Assembly (NCBI GenBank): GCA_002779555.1
Contig: PEWI01000243.1
Location: forward strand, 1-5,371
Length of the DNA stretch: 5,371 nucleotides
From: Candidatus Bathyarchaeota archaeon CG07_land_8_20_14_0_80_47_9
GTDB taxonomy: Archaea; Thermoproteota; Bathyarchaeia; Bathyarchaeales; Bathycorpusculaceae
Direction: 5' to 3'
This document shows positions 5,044-5,371 of this stretch, one piece after another (the first letter of the stretch is position 1; every line of letters begins with the position of its first letter). The notes beneath the pieces were generated by a model, which made no database searches, was not told the origin of the DNA, and was given only the letters and a program-made list of their open reading frames with translations. A program made the translations under genes and the position numbers.

Positions 5044-5371
5044 ATGGGTTTTCGGTCAGTGGAAGGAAATGTCGAAGTGGGTTCCGAGGTTGGCGTGATC
5101 CTTCCAACGTATTGTGAAGTTGGGAACATAGGTAAGCTTGTGGATGAGATTGAAAACCTAGATTTGAATCTTTCCATATTGGTTATTGATGATTTGAGCC
5201 CTGATGGGACGGCAGAGGTGGTCAGGGATCTTCAGAAGAAATACGGTAATATTCTGGCTTTTGTGAGGCCTGGAAAGTTCGGGCTTGGCACGGCGATCAC
5301 GGATGGATTCAAGATTTTCCTTTCACTTAAGAATCCGCCTCGGTACATAGTGACAATGGATGCTGATTACT
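5044..5371 (+). CDS. Family 2 glycosyltransferase, dolichyl-phosphate mannose synthase-like (partial)
   Basis: The first 109 residues are present and the gene runs off the window. Motifs fit a GT-A fold family 2 enzyme close to DPM1: GVILPTYCEVGNI (17-29) for nucleotide binding, VIDDLSPDGTA (47-57), RPGKFGLGTAITDGF (75-89) and MDADY (105-109), the metal-binding DxD region. Such enzymes transfer a sugar from GDP- or UDP-sugar to a lipid phosphate carrier at the cytoplasmic membrane face, feeding protein glycosylation. The DPM1-like RxGKxGLGTA block favours a polyprenyl-phosphate acceptor, but the sugar cannot be set from the N-terminus, and any C-terminal membrane segments are out of view. The ATG follows an AGGTGA ribosome site. 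Codon use is richer in T- and G-ended codons than pcn. Confidence 0.9.
   Translation, partial: MGFRSVEGNVEVGSEVGVILPTYCEVGNIGKLVDEIENLDLNLSILVIDDLSPDGTAEVVRDLQKKYGNILAFVRPGKFGLGTAITDGFKIFLSLKNPPRYIVTMDADY

Noticed and set aside
1..5371. CRISPR array, insertion sequence or other mobile element
   Set aside because: No regularly spaced direct repeats, transposase or terminal repeats are seen; gene content is core chromosomal.

Overview
The window is archaeal chromosomal core sequence. It encodes an exosome cap protein (Csl4), RNA polymerase subunit L, transcription factor S, PCNA and the iron-sulfur large subunit of DNA primase, none of which has a bacterial form like this. TATA-like promoter boxes and short Shine-Dalgarno-type leaders fit an archaeon. 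The gene set, plus a stand-alone RNase III-fold protein beside rpoL, suggests a TACK-group lineage (for example a Bathyarchaeia-like organism). That placement is inference and was not tested by phylogeny.

Layout. Positions 3-254 are the C-terminal end of a thioredoxin-fold protein cut by the window edge. csl4 (385-957) and rpoL (972-1256) form a tight two-gene plus-strand unit. A minus-strand RNase III-fold gene (1243-1653) converges on rpoL with a 14-base tail overlap. Its start faces a DUF99 gene (1723-2307) across a short divergent promoter built around one symmetric TATA-like element. A transcription factor S gene (2396-2749) follows with its own promoter. Positions 2750-3135 hold no convincing gene. 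They contain closely packed hairpins, one with a C(UUCG)G tetraloop, and the PCNA promoter with a perfect inverted repeat. pcn (3136-3891) and priL (3905-4948) form a replication unit. A partial family 2 glycosyltransferase of the dolichyl-phosphate mannose synthase type (5044-5371) starts from its own promoter and runs off the end.

How it works together. The block gathers RNA decay (Csl4), RNA polymerase assembly and backtrack rescue (RpoL, TFS), a possible RNA or nucleic-acid nuclease pair (RNase III-fold, DUF99) and replication priming and clamp (PriL, PCNA). Most genes are recognisable housekeeping genes. The least explained parts are the 2750-3135 spacer, the promoter palindromes at csl4 and pcn, and the reduced RNase III-fold protein.
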